A DNA stretch of 64,000 nucleotides from Prorocentrum cordatum (GCA_963575745.1 CAUYUJ010008557.1:886056-950055); one strand, 5' to 3'. Shown: positions 52,978 through 63,374, numbered from the stretch's first letter. Notes: generated from the letters alone by a model not told the origin. A program made the numbers and translations.

Positions 52978-54012
52978 TTAGAAAGCAGTACACAAGCAAC
53001 TCATCAACTTAGGAATGGCCAGCATCATGGCTCGCGCACTCGAGGCGGCCAAGAAAATGCACTCGTCGTCAACGTACGTGACCTCGAAGACCGGAGACAA
53101 CCGCTCGTCAGCAGCGCAGCTGGTCGTGGTAGTCTGCGTGCCCCAAAACGCGGAGGACGGCGCATTCGTGACCCACAGGATGATGCCGAGGTCGAGCAGC
53201 TCTTGTTTGAGCATGAGAAGGGCGAGGCTATATATCATATTGAATACCAAGGCCCCCAATTTGCATCCCTGGCGAGCCCCTGATACGCTAACAACGTACG
53301 GTTCGTCTCTGGGGAGGCGGAACCATGCTCCATGATGAAGGGACGTGACGAGCTCGCACACGGCTGGGTCAGCACCGCTTAAGGCAAGGAGCCCGCCGGT
53401 CTTGTCAATCCACTCCGCGAGGTGATGGGATGCACGCTCAGGAACGCCGAGCTTCTCAAGCAGTGCCCTCTTCTCCTCGAGGGAGGCGGACGACGCGTCG
53501 GGCATCCAGCCCATCACAACTTCACGGATAGCATAATCGAAAGCTTTGGACAGATCGACGAAAAGGACGAAACAGCTCCAAGAACGCGCCGAGCAGAGGT
53601 CCAGGAAGGATCGGACCACCAACGACGCCATCGCAGTGCCCCGATGCTTTACGGCCCCGTATTGGGACACGCCCACGGCTTTCTCATACGTAGCGTTGAG
53701 GTGCGCCTGCAGGAGGGAGGTGAGAATCTTCGCAAGGTGGTCCGATACCAAAATGCCCCTGTAGTTATCTGGGTCCGTGGCCATGCCCTTCCCCTTGTAA
53801 ATCACCACCAATTTGCCCCCGCGCCATACCAAAGGAACGTGCCTGACGTAAATGATGTCATGGATGATCTTGCTCATGATCTCGGCGGCATGCCACCCCC
53901 TGGTTTTGACGATCAAGGCAGACAAAGCGTCCTCGCCGACGCCGCTGCTACCGTCCAGGGACTGGATGACAACGAAAATCTCCTTGGTGGTCGGATTGAA
54001 AGACGACGCCCG
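52978..54012 (-). pseudogene. LINE reverse transcriptase core
   Basis: Reads KLVVIYKGKGMATDPDNYRG (RT entry), FVLFVDLSKAFDYAIREVV (first catalytic Asp), VSGARQGCKLGALVFNMIY, and FEVTYVDDECIFLAAS (YVDD catalytic pair), all in one frame. It would copy element RNA at the nicked target. A TAA at 52978-52980 ends the frame, but KPGKTESFVILRG continues beyond it in register. Confidence 0.85.
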
Positions 54013-54852
54013 CTAGGGGGGCGTGATGTTGACCAGGCCCTCGATGAGGTTGCGGGCCTCGTTGCCCGCGCAGCCGGCCGGCTCGGCAGCAGGGCGGGGA
54101 TCGGGCTTGGCGCCGGCGGGCAGACACGTGACGTCCTCTATTTGGGACGCGTGGCCGGCTCGGAACAGGTTCGTAAAATGCCGTCGCCAGCGGGCCATCA
54201 CAGCTTGGGACGCGTCCAGTACTGAACCATCTTCGTGTGTAAGCGTGGCCAGGGCCTTCGAGGAAGTGCCCGCCAGCCGTCGCACGATGTTGTAAAGCTC
54301 CCGAGGGTCGTGCATGTCTGCGGCGTGCTGCGCGCGGTCAGCTGCGTCGAGTAGTGCGTTCTGCTTATCCCGCCGAATGAAGGGATGCTTGAGAGTACAT
54401 GCACGGTGCAACGCCTGCTCTGCTCGAGCTAACTCCATGTCGAATCGGGTAGCTGCGGCCTGGTATATCTGGGTGGCACGATCCACGGTGACGAAGAAGG
54501 TCCACTGTCTGGGTCGAAGCTGCCGACTCCGCGGGGTTCCGATGGGCCCCACGGGTCTGACATCGTCTGGATTCAGGGCGATTGCCAACCAGAGGTGGAA
54601 GCCCAAACTAAGGATCACTGTCCGCCGCGCTCTTCTCCACCGTCGCGAGAGGCTCCGAAGGGCGTTGGAGTGTTGCACTAAGGTCCACGTTGCCTGATTC
54701 AGCCACGGTTTCCTCGGTGCTCGGGTGGCGAGCGTGAACGACTGCGTAGCAGCCCACCGCAAGTGGTCAACAAAATATGCAATCTGCGAGTCAATGGAGC
54801 TCCTCTGGTCCCGCAGTTCACCCTGGCATGCGGATGCCCTAATATTCGCCAC
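54013..54852 (-). pseudogene. LINE pre-RT region
   Basis: Helical, basic sequence (IAYFVDHLRWAATQSFTLA, WLNQATWTLVQHSNALRSL) leads to THEDGSVLDASQAVMARWRR then HFTNLF, the segment that normally connects endonuclease and RT in LINE ORF2. It ends in TAG. Confidence 0.7.
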
Positions 54853-54905
54853 CGTGCCCTTGGGCTCAGAGTGGGCGTGCCCGCAAGTCCCTTGCCCAAC
54901 CCTCT

Positions 54906-55660
54906 ACGACTCCTCATATTAGCAAGGGGCAGATTGGGGCTCAGGGAAGGTAGGTGGGTCTTCTGGAACTGGCGTGCCAGCAGTTGTGTTCCACCGATCC
55001 GCTTGCGCCCTTCGGGCATTGCGGCTTCCGCTCTCAGTGGAACCATTTGCTTTCAGCCTTGGGCGTCCGCCCTTCCTGCTTTAGACCGTTCGCGCGTTGC
55101 GCGCTGCGCTGCTGCAAGCGACCGCCTTGTCGCCTCCTTCCTTGCCGCGGGCCCTTCTGCGTGGTCCGCGCGTATTTCGGCCGCCCGCCACAGCCTGGTC
55201 ATTGCGCGAGTGCTTGGCGCATGAGCGCGGCTGCGCGTGCTCTTTGGCGCGCGGCAGATCTCCTTCCATGAGCGGCGCCGCTCGGCCCGCGCGCGCGCGG
55301 CCGAGGAGCTCGGGCTCTTCGGGCCCCCCCCCCGCGCGCGCGCTGGCCGCGGCCTCCGCGCGAAGCCCGATCGCAAGCGCGGGGCGGGATAATGCGTTCT
55401 CTTATTTCCCCCCCGCGCGCCCGTCTGGGCTTCTGCAGCTTCGCGCCCCCCCCCCTCGCTCCGCTTTTTCTTTGCCAGGGCTAGCGGCTAGCGGCGCAAC
55501 TTGCTGCGCGTGCTCTTCAGCGCGCAGGGTATTTCCATCTCTGAGCGGCGCCCCTCGGCTGGCTCGCGCGGCCGGGGGGCCCGGGCCTTCTGCCGCCCCC
55601 CCCCCACGCGCGCTGGCCGCGGAGCCCATGCGAAACTCGATCGCAAGCGCGGGGCGGGAG

Positions 55661-55754
<94 letters not shown>

Positions 55755-56423
55755 GTCGTCCTTCTCCTCCCCCATCCCTCCCTCCTCCTCCTTCCCTCCC
55801 TCCCTCCCTCCCCTCCTCCCTCCCCCCTCCTCCCCCCCCTCCCTCCATCCTTCCCCCCTCCTTCCACCCTCCTCCTTCCGCCCTCCCCCGGGCCCCGCCC
55901 GCGCCCCCGCCCGCGGCGCAGGGCGACCGGGGCGGCTCGCCGCGCCCCGCACCCGCGCCCCCGAGCTCCTTCGTTGCGGACCTGGCGCGTTTGTTCGAGG
56001 CCGCCAGGCTGGCGGAGGAGCGGGACAAGGCCGCCCGCCAAGTTTCCCGTTCGAGGAGGAAGGGGAGGGGGGAAGGAGGAGGAGGAGGAGGAGGAAGTGG
56101 AGGTCGAGGAGGAGGAGGAAGTGGAGGACGAGGAGGAGGAGGAGGGGGAGGAGGAGGAGGAGGAGAAGGGGAACGACCGGTGTAAACCCAAGAGTCATCA
56201 ACGATGTTGGAAAACACATTCCCTCCAAACTCCTCCTTCATAGGCCCCCCACAGTGGTTCATGTCCATTGGGAATCTGCACCGTTGGAAACAACGTATGG
56301 GAACCCTGAAGCATGCCAACACATTCCTAGGACATCAACACCGCGAACGAACGTAACTGTAGCGCCTTCATAATATGAGATCCTTCCAACACACAATTTC
56401 TGGTACTTTGGTCATGGGGATCC
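54906..56423. repeat. GC-rich DNA with (ATC)n, (TCC)n and (GGA)n tracts
   Basis: Two diverged copies of a block (GCTTTTTCTTT..., CGCGCAGGTATTTCC-like, CGCGCGCTGGCCGCGG, GATCGCAAGCGCGGGGCGGG) lie at about 55240-55400 and 55520-55660. They are followed by (ATC)n 55663-55754, pyrimidine tracts to 55880 and (GGA)n 56060-56165. Poly-His, poly-Ser and poly-Asp frames are artefacts. Confidence 0.75.
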
Positions 56424-56798
56424 GTGAGTAGCTTGCGAACGTTTAAACGAATTTGCGCTAAGGCTGGAGCCACAGTTCGGAAAAAGGAGCCGCCCTCACT
56501 TTGTGAATGCATTGCCAATGTGTTTAAACAAATGCGTGGGGCGCTAAGGCGAGAGCCACATTTTGAAAACGGGTTCCCCTCAATCCGTGAAGCTCTTGCA
56601 AATCGTTGTAACATAATGTGTGCGGAGCTACGGCAGAAGCCACATTTAGAAAACGGGTCGCCCTCAATCCGTGAAGCTCTTGCAACGTGCCAAAACGGCT
56701 GTGCGCGGCGCGAACGCGAGAGCCACATCTTGAAAACGATTCGCCCTCAATGTGTGACACTGTCGTCAGTTTTGAAGCATCATGATCATACGTGGTGA
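56424..56798 (+). CDS. Short ORF of four 28-residue repeats
   Basis: A 124-codon frame made of tandem units of about 84 bp. Units two and three read FKQMRGALRREPHFENGFPS-IREALANR and CNIMCAELRQKPHLENGSPS-IREALATC; the outer two are more diverged. A period divisible by three keeps the frame open whether or not it is translated. No family recognised. Confidence 0.35.
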   Translation: MSSLRTFKRICAKAGATVRKKEPPSLCECIANVFKQMRGALRREPHFENGFPSIREALANRCNIMCAELRQKPHLENGSPSIREALATCQNGCARRERESHILKTIRPQCVTLSSVLKHHDHTW

Positions 56799-58945
56799 AA
56801 CAAGTCAAGCGGAACGCCCAGCCCGCCCTAAAAACGAGCCTCGGTGTGCGACATGGGGAAGCTGTTTACAAGGAAAAGAATGGAGGAGGAAGAGGAGGAA
56901 GGAATGGAGGAGGAGGGGGAGGAGGCGCCAGCAGAAAAAAAACAGCTGTCACCCGAGCACGCAAGTTGCTGGCCCTGTCGCCTTTTGTTTGCAAGCGGCA
57001 GCTGCGCACAATGATCCGCAGCGCAGCACTGTCCTCTCACACTTACGGGTGCAAGGTACTGGGCACCACTGGCACAGACCTCAGACAAGCGCGCATGCTG
57101 CAGGCCAGAGTGCAGGCGAACAATCTCGATGGCAAGAGTGTGACGCTGTTGCTCATGCTCAGTGAACGTCGTCAGATTGACCCTGCATACGAGCTGCAGT
57201 GTGCTCCCCTTTTGCAGTATGCCACCGCGGCGTGGGAGCTATTGCACCCACGAGCGATGCTGGAGCAAGGATTGCGAGACGCTGTTGTCAGGCTCACTGA
57301 TCACGGCAATCCTTGGGCCAGCATCCGTGGCCCTTTCTCTGCGTGTGTTGCCACAGCTGTGCGCCTGGGCATCAGCATGCAAGGCTTTGTGTGGTCTCAT
57401 CCTCGGCATGGCGAGGTCTCTGTCGTGCAGTCAGGGCCTCGCACCGTCCGCAAGTGGCTTCATCAAGTGGTGTTGCAGTGGCTCTGGGAAAAAGTGGCCT
57501 CGAGAGAAGGTGTTCCTGAGCTTTCTCTTGGGTGCAATTTGCAGCCTCTGCAGTCCCTTTTAGCCTCTAATGGTCTCAGACACGATGAGAAGGCCTACCT
57601 CAGCAGTGTTGTTGCTGGGGGGCAGTGGCCTCAGCATCGTCAGTGGCTTGCGCAGTACACCGCCGACCCCCTTTGCCGTACGTGTCAGCAGGCCCCTGGC
57701 ACGCTCCTGCATCGTCATGCGTGTTGTGCGGGCCACGATGACCTCATGGCACAGGAGGTCCCGCCTGAGTTTTTGACCTCAGTTGTCAGGGCGTGCGTGG
57801 ATCCTCTTCCTCTCCTCTTTGCCGAGAGGCTCCTCGTCCCCGAGGCCCCCCTTCCTCCTGCGAATCCCCTCCCTGATCGGTGGTCCGGCGGAGGACCCAC
57901 CGAGATGGCAGGCCATATGTTTCTCGATGCCAGCTGGATGGACCAGCATCTGCCGCCAGCATCTCAGGCTGTTGGTTGGGCCATTGTCAGCGTGCAGCCC
58001 CACCATCCGCACAAGGTCATGTCGGTGATGTGTGGCACTCTCCACTCGGCGTGCCGAGATGTTGACTGTGCAGAGCTGTTCGCCTTCAACCGTGCGTTGC
58101 AGCATAGCGCTCCTGGCAGTATTTTTTACACCGACTCTGCGTTCGTCCACGATGGAGTTTACCAGCGTGGCAAGGTGTACTGTTGTTCCTCGCGTGCTGC
58201 CTGGTCTGAGCTATGGGTTCAGGTCTGGCGCCGCATCGAAGACTGGGGCGGCATCGAGTGTGTCGACCTGCGCAAAGTCAAAGGCCATTGCACCGAAGCT
58301 CGCATCCAGACTGGACTTTCGACTCGTTTTGAAAAAGAGGGTAACGCGCATGCTGATGAATGGGCTCAGTGGGTGGCCTCGAGAGCCCGCGTAGACCCTG
58401 AGCTCCGCCGTGTTCGCAAAGCCAAGGCCCTCGTGCTCTCTCAGTGGGCCTCCTGGGTTGCGCGCATTGGGCCTCGGATGTGCGATTCTGATTGTGAGCA
58501 TGTCCCTCGGCGGCAGCGCAAGGCTCGTGGCTCAGGCGCAGTGGACTGCCCTGTGCCAAGGGTGGTGGTGGAGCCCCCGCCGCCAGTCACGCCGCGCAGC
58601 TTGTCGAGAGCAGACCTGGCTTCTGTACGGGTGCAGCTTGCGGATGAGAGACCGCATGTTATGCACCCCTTCGCCGTTGTTGGGGACGGTGGGCGGAGGC
58701 TGTGGTGTACTGTGTGTGTTGTGCGCGGGCTGGGAGGGGTCAAGATCTCTGCGAATTTGTCACAGGGTTGTCGAGGCCCTCCTGCACCAGGCACGTGGGG
58801 TGCTCGAGTCCTCTCGGGCCTCACGCGTGCGCCTGCGCGTTTCCAGGTCAATCGGGTGTGGCGGTACCTCGTGGATCCGCTGCGCACGGCCTCCCTGATC
58901 CGTGCAGGAGTGGCGCAGCCGCTCTCCAGCAGCGCTGCGCAGTGA
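56792..58945 (+). CDS. LINE C-terminal part: post-RT, zinc motif, RNase H
   Basis: One uninterrupted 717-codon frame (56792 is a GTG, so the true start is unknown; GGA repeats interrupt the first 50 codons). KRQLRTMIRSAALSSHTYGC fits a post-RT segment. CRTCQQAPGTLLHRHAC is a CCHC-like motif near residue 291. An RNase H fold follows, with Asp in MFLDASWMD, Glu in DCAELFAFNRAL, Asp in IFYTDSAFVHDG, and His/Asp in KGHC...NAHADEWAQW. It would degrade RNA in the hybrid. The RT itself is missing, so this is a 5'-truncated copy, yet its frame is unbroken. Confidence 0.75.
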   Translation: MVKQVKRNAQPALKTSLGVRHGEAVYKEKNGGGRGGRNGGGGGGGASRKKTAVTRARKLLALSPFVCKRQLRTMIRSAALSSHTYGCKVLGTTGTDLRQARMLQARVQANNLDGKSVTLLLMLSERRQIDPAYELQCAPLLQYATAAWELLHPRAMLEQGLRDAVVRLTDHGNPWASIRGPFSACVATAVRLGISMQGFVWSHPRHGEVSVVQSGPRTVRKWLHQVVLQWLWEKVASREGVPELSLGCNLQPLQSLLASNGLRHDEKAYLSSVVAGGQWPQHRQWLAQYTADPLCRTCQQAPGTLLHRHACCAGHDDLMAQEVPPEFLTSVVRACVDPLPLLFAERLLVPEAPLPPANPLPDRWSGGGPTEMAGHMFLDASWMDQHLPPASQAVGWAIVSVQPHHPHKVMSVMCGTLHSACRDVDCAELFAFNRALQHSAPGSIFYTDSAFVHDGVYQRGKVYCCSSRAAWSELWVQVWRRIEDWGGIECVDLRKVKGHCTEARIQTGLSTRFEKEGNAHADEWAQWVASRARVDPELRRVRKAKALVLSQWASWVARIGPRMCDSDCEHVPRRQRKARGSGAVDCPVPRVVVEPPPPVTPRSLSRADLASVRVQLADERPHVMHPFAVVGDGGRRLWCTVCVVRGLGGVKISANLSQGCRGPPAPGTWGARVLSGLTRAPARFQVNRVWRYLVDPLRTASLIRAGVAQPLSSSAAQ

Positions 58946-59355
58946 TGCGCGGCTTCCAGTCTGCCAGCCTGTGCGCTGGCCTCGCCTTTCTTTTCTGGGC
59001 ACTGTTCGGGGGGCGCCACCCGCCTCTGGCTCTTGCCATGCGGTGGCGTAAGTGGCATGTGGCGCGGACAACCATGTTCGCGCGCAGGCTGAGTCGAGGG
59101 GGGGGAGGCGGAGGAGGAGGAGGAGGAGGAGGAGGAGGAGGAGGACCAGGAGGAGGAGGAGGAGGAGGAGGATGACCAGGAGGGGGAGGAGGAGGAGGAG
59201 GAGGAGGAGACAGGAGGAGGTAAAGGAAATGGAGGCGGAGGAGGAGGACCAGGATGAGGAGGATGAGGAGGAGGAGGAGGGAGGGGAGGAAGAGGAGGAG
59301 GATGAGGAGGAGGACGAGGAGGGGGAGGAGGGAGGAGGAGGAGGAGGAAGAGGAG

Positions 59356-59387
<32 letters not shown>

Positions 59388-59480
59388 GGAGGAGGAGGCG
59401 GAAGAGGAGGAGGAGGAGGAATAAGAGGAAGTGGCGGAGGGGGAAGAGGAGGAGGAGCAGGAGCAGGAGCAGGAGCATGA
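58946..59480 (+). repeat. LINE 3' side and (GGA)n tract
   Basis: About 150 bases without features, then GGA repeats from 59100 to 59480 with AGG and GAA variants. Confidence 0.85.
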
Positions 59481-60659
59481 GGAGGAGGAGGAGGAGGAGG
59501 ACTAGGAGGGGAGGAGGAGGAGAAGGAAGAGGAGGAGGAGGAGGACGAGGAGGAAGAGGAGGAGGAGGAGGAGCAGGAAGAAGAGCACCTCGCAGACGCG
59601 GCCCATCAGCAGCAGGCGCCAGCTGGTGCATTTGGTGGCGCGCCGCAGCAGCATGCGCAGCCGCCGCAGCACCAAGCTGGCCAGCAGGCGCCCCCGCCGC
59701 CGCTGCAGGGAGATCAGGTGAACGAGCTCAGGGGCTTGCTGGTTGGCGTGGCCAATCGTCAGAACGAATTCGAGCGCCAGGTCGTTCAGCAGTTCCAGAT
59801 CCAGCAGCAGTACTACCAGCCCATGCAACAGCAGATGCACCAGCAGGGCATGGAGGCGCCAGGGGTGGCCCCAGGTGGCTACCCGCAGCAGGCGGCCCCT
59901 CAGCCAGAGGGAGGCCCGCATGCGGCGCCTCCAGCGGCAGCGCCGATGATGCCACCAGCCATGCATCCAGCTCTGCACCAGGAGTACATGTACCAGCAGG
60001 CCCAGGCAGCAGCAGGGGCCCAAGTGCAAGCAGCAGTTCCAGTACCATGTGGAGCAGTACCAGCGGCAGCAGTTCCAGTACCAGGTGGCGGTGTACCAGC
60101 GGTCGCAGTTCCAGTACCAGGAGGGCCAGTACCAGATGCAGCAGGAGCGGCAGATGGACGTGGACAGTTTTTTCTTTCGGGGGGTGGTGGAGCAGGGCCC
60201 CCTGCGCCTTCGACGCCTGCTCCCGCGACGCCGATCATGGGCACCGACGCCCCAGTGCCGAGCACGCCGGAGGCTTCCACCATCAAGAGGGGATGCAGGT
60301 CGCCGCTATCTTCGCCAGCGGCAGCCACGCCGAAGGCGCCAACCAAGGACCCCTACCAGGACGTTATGAAGATGAAGGATGGAGAGACTCCCGAAAGGGA
60401 GAGGCTCGCACCAGTGGACGAGCTGTCGCCGACGCAGCCGATGACGCAGGCGGAGTACATGCCAGGACCAGCCGTCAGCTTCACAGCGGAGGTCATCGAG
60501 GTTCCCGACACGCAGCCGCCGCAGGAGGAGCCGAAGCAGGAGCCAATGTCTTTGCAGGAGATAAAGGAGGATATCGCCAAGATCGAACTGGCCCATGCGG
60601 GCCCGAACTGGTGCAGTCCGAAGGTGCGATCGCCTCCCGAGAAGCGCGGAAGGCGCTGA
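59481..60659 (+). CDS. Gln/Pro-rich open frame, possible LINE ORF1
   Basis: The frame opens after a TGA in the GGA tract, so it starts as Gly/Glu repeats and passes into HLADAAHQQQAPAGAFGG, VANRQNEFERQVVQQFQ and QPMQQQMHQQGMEAPG. Val-Pro-Gly repeats (VPVPGGGVPAVAVPVPG), an acidic part (MKMKDGETPERERLAPVDEL) and IKEDIAKIELAHAGPNWC follow. It ends in TGA at 60657-60659. There is no ATG before MQQQ. It lies directly upstream of the RNase H and endonuclease of the right-edge LINE and may be its N-terminal region; no nucleic-acid-binding motif is visible. Confidence 0.45.
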   Translation, partial: GGGGGGGLGGEEEEKEEEEEEDEEEEEEEEEQEEEHLADAAHQQQAPAGAFGGAPQQHAQPPQHQAGQQAPPPPLQGDQVNELRGLLVGVANRQNEFERQVVQQFQIQQQYYQPMQQQMHQQGMEAPGVAPGGYPQQAAPQPEGGPHAAPPAAAPMMPPAMHPALHQEYMYQQAQAAAGAQVQAAVPVPCGAVPAAAVPVPGGGVPAVAVPVPGGPVPDAAGAADGRGQFFLSGGGGAGPPAPSTPAPATPIMGTDAPVPSTPEASTIKRGCRSPLSSPAAATPKAPTKDPYQDVMKMKDGETPERERLAPVDELSPTQPMTQAEYMPGPAVSFTAEVIEVPDTQPPQEEPKQEPMSLQEIKEDIAKIELAHAGPNWCSPKVRSPPEKRGRR

Positions 60660-61609
60660 AGTTTGCTGGCCAGCAAACCCGTGAATACTTTCTGAGTGAT
60701 GAGCCACCGCCGCCAAGCTTATCAGCTAATACGCCTAGTCAGTCAGTCCATTTTGAAGCCCAGCTGCCGCGGGAGGTTTTCCCAGGACGGAAACCACAGC
60801 CATTTTGGCTCCCTCGTCGGCAGCTCGGGCGCGGCTAAAAAACTTGATCGCTTTCCGCTTCTGGCCAGGGATCGCGTGTCAGATGCGGTGGCAGTGACGT
60901 CGAGCAGCGACGTTGATTTCTTCGGCTCACCCCCGTTTGATGTGGATGAGCTCCGATCGTGCGCCGCGGATGCCTTGAGAGAAAACCTGCCACCCAGAGC
61001 TGTGGGCCAGCCACGGGCGGCAGGCAACTTGGGCGAAGGCAGTCCGCACTTGCAGCAGCCCAGCGTCTCATGCCTTGTTGATGACGGCAAGTTTTCTGCC
61101 GCGACCGACGTTCCCGCCTGGCTTGGGCATGGTCGTGCGGCGTTTCCGACCCTGGCTTGCTCGCCGTGGTCGATAAAAAGTGCTGCATCGTCGTCTGTTG
61201 CTGGTCAAGCCCCACTTGCGCTCGCAGTGCCCGATGGGGGAAAGCCTTTTGGAGGCGAGACCCCCGTGCAACACAGCTGCGCCAGGGAATTTCAGATGCG
61301 CAGCCCAATGAGAGATTTTCACAGGCGAAGACAGCCCCAATTGGTGGTGCGACACCGCCTGACCCCCTCCCCTCCTCTGGGCGTCGAGAGGCTGGTGAGA
61401 GTCACGCTCGGACAGCTAACCTAACTGCTCAGGCCCAGGGTTCGGCCCAGACAGTCCAGCTTCCAGCTCGGCCCACGCGTTGGGAACTTGCGCGGGCCAC
61501 CTCCCCCCCCTCTTGGAACATGCGCGTGCGCGCGCAAGACTTAAATAGCCCCGCTAGAATTGCTCTTGAGTTGTGCCCCCCCCCCCCCCCCCCCAGCCCA
61601 ATCAACTGA
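60620..61609 (+). pseudogene. Frameshifted linker of the right-edge LINE
   Basis: Coding-like pieces follow one another in changing frames: ARKALKFAGQQTREYFLSDE (to 60838), DVDFFGSPPFDVDELRSCAA (60.7-61.4 kb), then NLTAQAQGSAQTVQLPARPT (61.2-61.6 kb) up to a run of about 17 C at 61577-61593. The order suggests one original protein, broken by indels, leading into the RNase H frame. The homopolymer is a natural slip site. Confidence 0.45.
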
Positions 61610-62415
61610 CCACGGCGATTGCTTATTACACCGACGGGTCGCACTTCGAAGAGTTGAAGCGCGACGATAACCATGTGGCAGCGTGGGCGATAATCCGCAT
61701 TCGCAGCGACTCAGGAGGGAATGCGTCCTTTGCTGGGTTCTGGGCTGCTTCTTGGCAGGACAGCTGCCAGATCCAGGTCCAGCGTGCTCTGGACAGCACT
61801 GATGTTGAGTTGCTTGCTATACTTTGGACGTGGATTGCCATATTGTGTGATAAGGGCCGCAGTCCTGGGCAGCTTGTTGAAATATGGTCAGATTCCAAGT
61901 CAGCCATTGACATAGTTACTGGAGAAGCGGTGGCCCACAGTGATGAAAAGTTGGCCCGGCTTGCCTCGATTGCCTTTCGCGTCGCCAAGATGAAAGGTCC
62001 TCTGCGTATATATCATATCCGAAACCACACCTTCCACCATTGGAACACCCTGGCTGATAATGTTGCCAAAGATGCCGCAAGAGAGAGAATCCCCTCCATT
62101 GGCATCAGTGACAGTCTTGTGCAGATGTCTAGCTATTATGCTGGACGAGAGTGGGAATGGGCGCAGCCGCCCTTCGTCCCAGCAGACATTGGCATGCCTA
62201 GTATTGTTGATGGTGTGCTGCCCTTTGTTGCTTCCCCCCAGCTCGCCTCGCCTGAAGACTGCCCCGAGCAAGGGGCCATTAAAGAGGCGAGGCGCGATGT
62301 TGAGCTCAAGGTCATGCAGTTCAATGCTAAGTCCATGTATTGTCGGCCCTCCAATGGGGGCTCGGGGCAAGCGTCGCTCGATGAGGACTCAGATCCTGAA
62401 GACGCAGTTTGCTAA
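61573..62415 (+). CDS. RNase H domain joined to the start of an endonuclease
   Basis: AIAYYTDGSHFEELKRD (Asp), STDVELLAILWTW (Glu), VEIWSDSKSAIDIV (Asp) and HWNTLADNVAKDAA (Asp) give a complete RNase H active-site set. In the same frame it continues to DVELKVMQFNAKSMY, the opening strand of an exonuclease-endonuclease-phosphatase domain (FN motif). The frame then shifts near 62355. An RNase H on the N-terminal side of the endonuclease is the reverse of the usual LINE order. Confidence 0.7.
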   Translation: MPPPPPPQPNQLTTAIAYYTDGSHFEELKRDDNHVAAWAIIRIRSDSGGNASFAGFWAASWQDSCQIQVQRALDSTDVELLAILWTWIAILCDKGRSPGQLVEIWSDSKSAIDIVTGEAVAHSDEKLARLASIAFRVAKMKGPLRIYHIRNHTFHHWNTLADNVAKDAARERIPSIGISDSLVQMSSYYAGREWEWAQPPFVPADIGMPSIVDGVLPFVASPQLASPEDCPEQGAIKEARRDVELKVMQFNAKSMYCRPSNGGSGQASLDEDSDPEDAVC

Positions 62416-63374
62416 CGAGCATTTACACCTCACTGGTGCGGAGGGGCCCCGTAACCCTCGGGGGGTCGGTATGTCTGGGCCGTTTCTTATTCTGGCCTCG
62501 GGGGCTCTCGATGGGGGGCTCTGCTGCGAGCTCCAGGTAAATATTGAGGGGCCTCTCTCGAGGTCAAGGGCAAAGAGGTCACCTTCAAAAGAGGTGACGT
62601 GGTTGCTCTGCATTGCGATCCTCGCAGGCTCATTGCGGCGGTCAACTCAAGTGTTTTTAAAGCTAGAGTTGCTGTGACTCAAGCTCCGCATTCGGGGCAC
62701 AAGGCCGGTGATATTCGTATTTATGGAGCTCCACTGGCATCTTGTTTGATAAATGGAGCGTTGACTTTGTCTTAGCCGACGCGAGCGCTCGAGTTGGAAG
62801 CAAAGTTTCAGAATGGGCGGGTGCCCTTGGACATGCCCAAATTGAAGGTGAGCCAGGGGGAGTGTTCCATCTTTGCGCGTCGCAGGCTCACCTCCACGTG
62901 GTCAACGCCAAGTTTGCCCATGCACATGGGCACACATTATATGCTAAAAACCAGGCCAAACACAGGACTGAGTACGTTCTTTGCTCAGGTCAGTTTATTG
63001 GTGCCGTGTCTAAAGTTCGCACTCGGCATGACATCGACCTTTGTGCGAAGCAGCCTGACCATGTGCCAGTTCAGGTTGAATTTAAATGGTCGCGACATGC
63101 CTCCTCGGCGCGCTCGCCCCATCCTCGGATCGATCGATCGAAGACGAAGGACCCTGAGTGCATTGAGAAGTTTCAAGCGAAAGTTTCTGAAGTCCCCGTC
63201 CCCCCTTGGAGTGCTGGCGTGAACCAGCGCCTCACTGAGGTGGTTCAGGGGCTCCATGGAGCCGCGGCCCAAGCCTTCCCGCTCGCGAAGAGACGGGCCA
63301 GAGCGCGCTATCTGTCTGCGCCCACCCTTGCCCTCATCGCCACGAGGCGCGCGGCTCAAAAAAGCTTTGGTTAA
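62355..63374 (+). pseudogene. LINE endonuclease (EEP) domain, frameshifted
   Basis: Piece one: RSMRTQILKTQFANEHLHLT then GAEGPR (position of the catalytic Glu). Piece two, another frame: GDVVALHCDPRRLIAAVNSS, VFKARVAVTQAPHSG (62573-62774). Piece three: DFVLADASARVGSKVSEW, where the usual GDxN has become ADAS (Asn to Ser), then HRTEYVLCSG and QPDHVPVQVEF (catalytic His). The role in the family is nicking target DNA to prime reverse transcription; this copy is unlikely to be active. Confidence 0.7.

Larger units (their letters stand above)
51629..54905 (-). mobile_element. 5'-truncated LINE-type retrotransposon, decayed
   Basis: In minus-strand order: pre-RT linker, reverse transcriptase with YVDD, post-RT domain, two C2H2/CCHC-like zinc fingers. 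One reading frame covers 54852 to about 52640, broken by TAG (54013-54015) and TAA (52978-52980). The frame then changes across a (TA)n tract. Upstream of 54905 the frame meets TAG and TAA codons and no endonuclease is found, so the element is 5' truncated as is usual for LINEs. I cannot see target-site duplications. Confidence 0.8.

Noticed and set aside
55488-56322. Poly-His, poly-Asp and Glu/Arg frames of 190-362 codons
   Set aside because: Explained by (ATC)n, (TCC)n and (GGA)n tracts and GC-rich flanks.
60793-60814. Second spliced-leader-like match (contains AGCCATTTTGGCTC)
   Set aside because: 17 of 22 bases match with an exact 14-mer, but it lies inside a coding-like frame (KPQPFWLPRRQ) and the core is itself a small palindrome; coincidence cannot be excluded.
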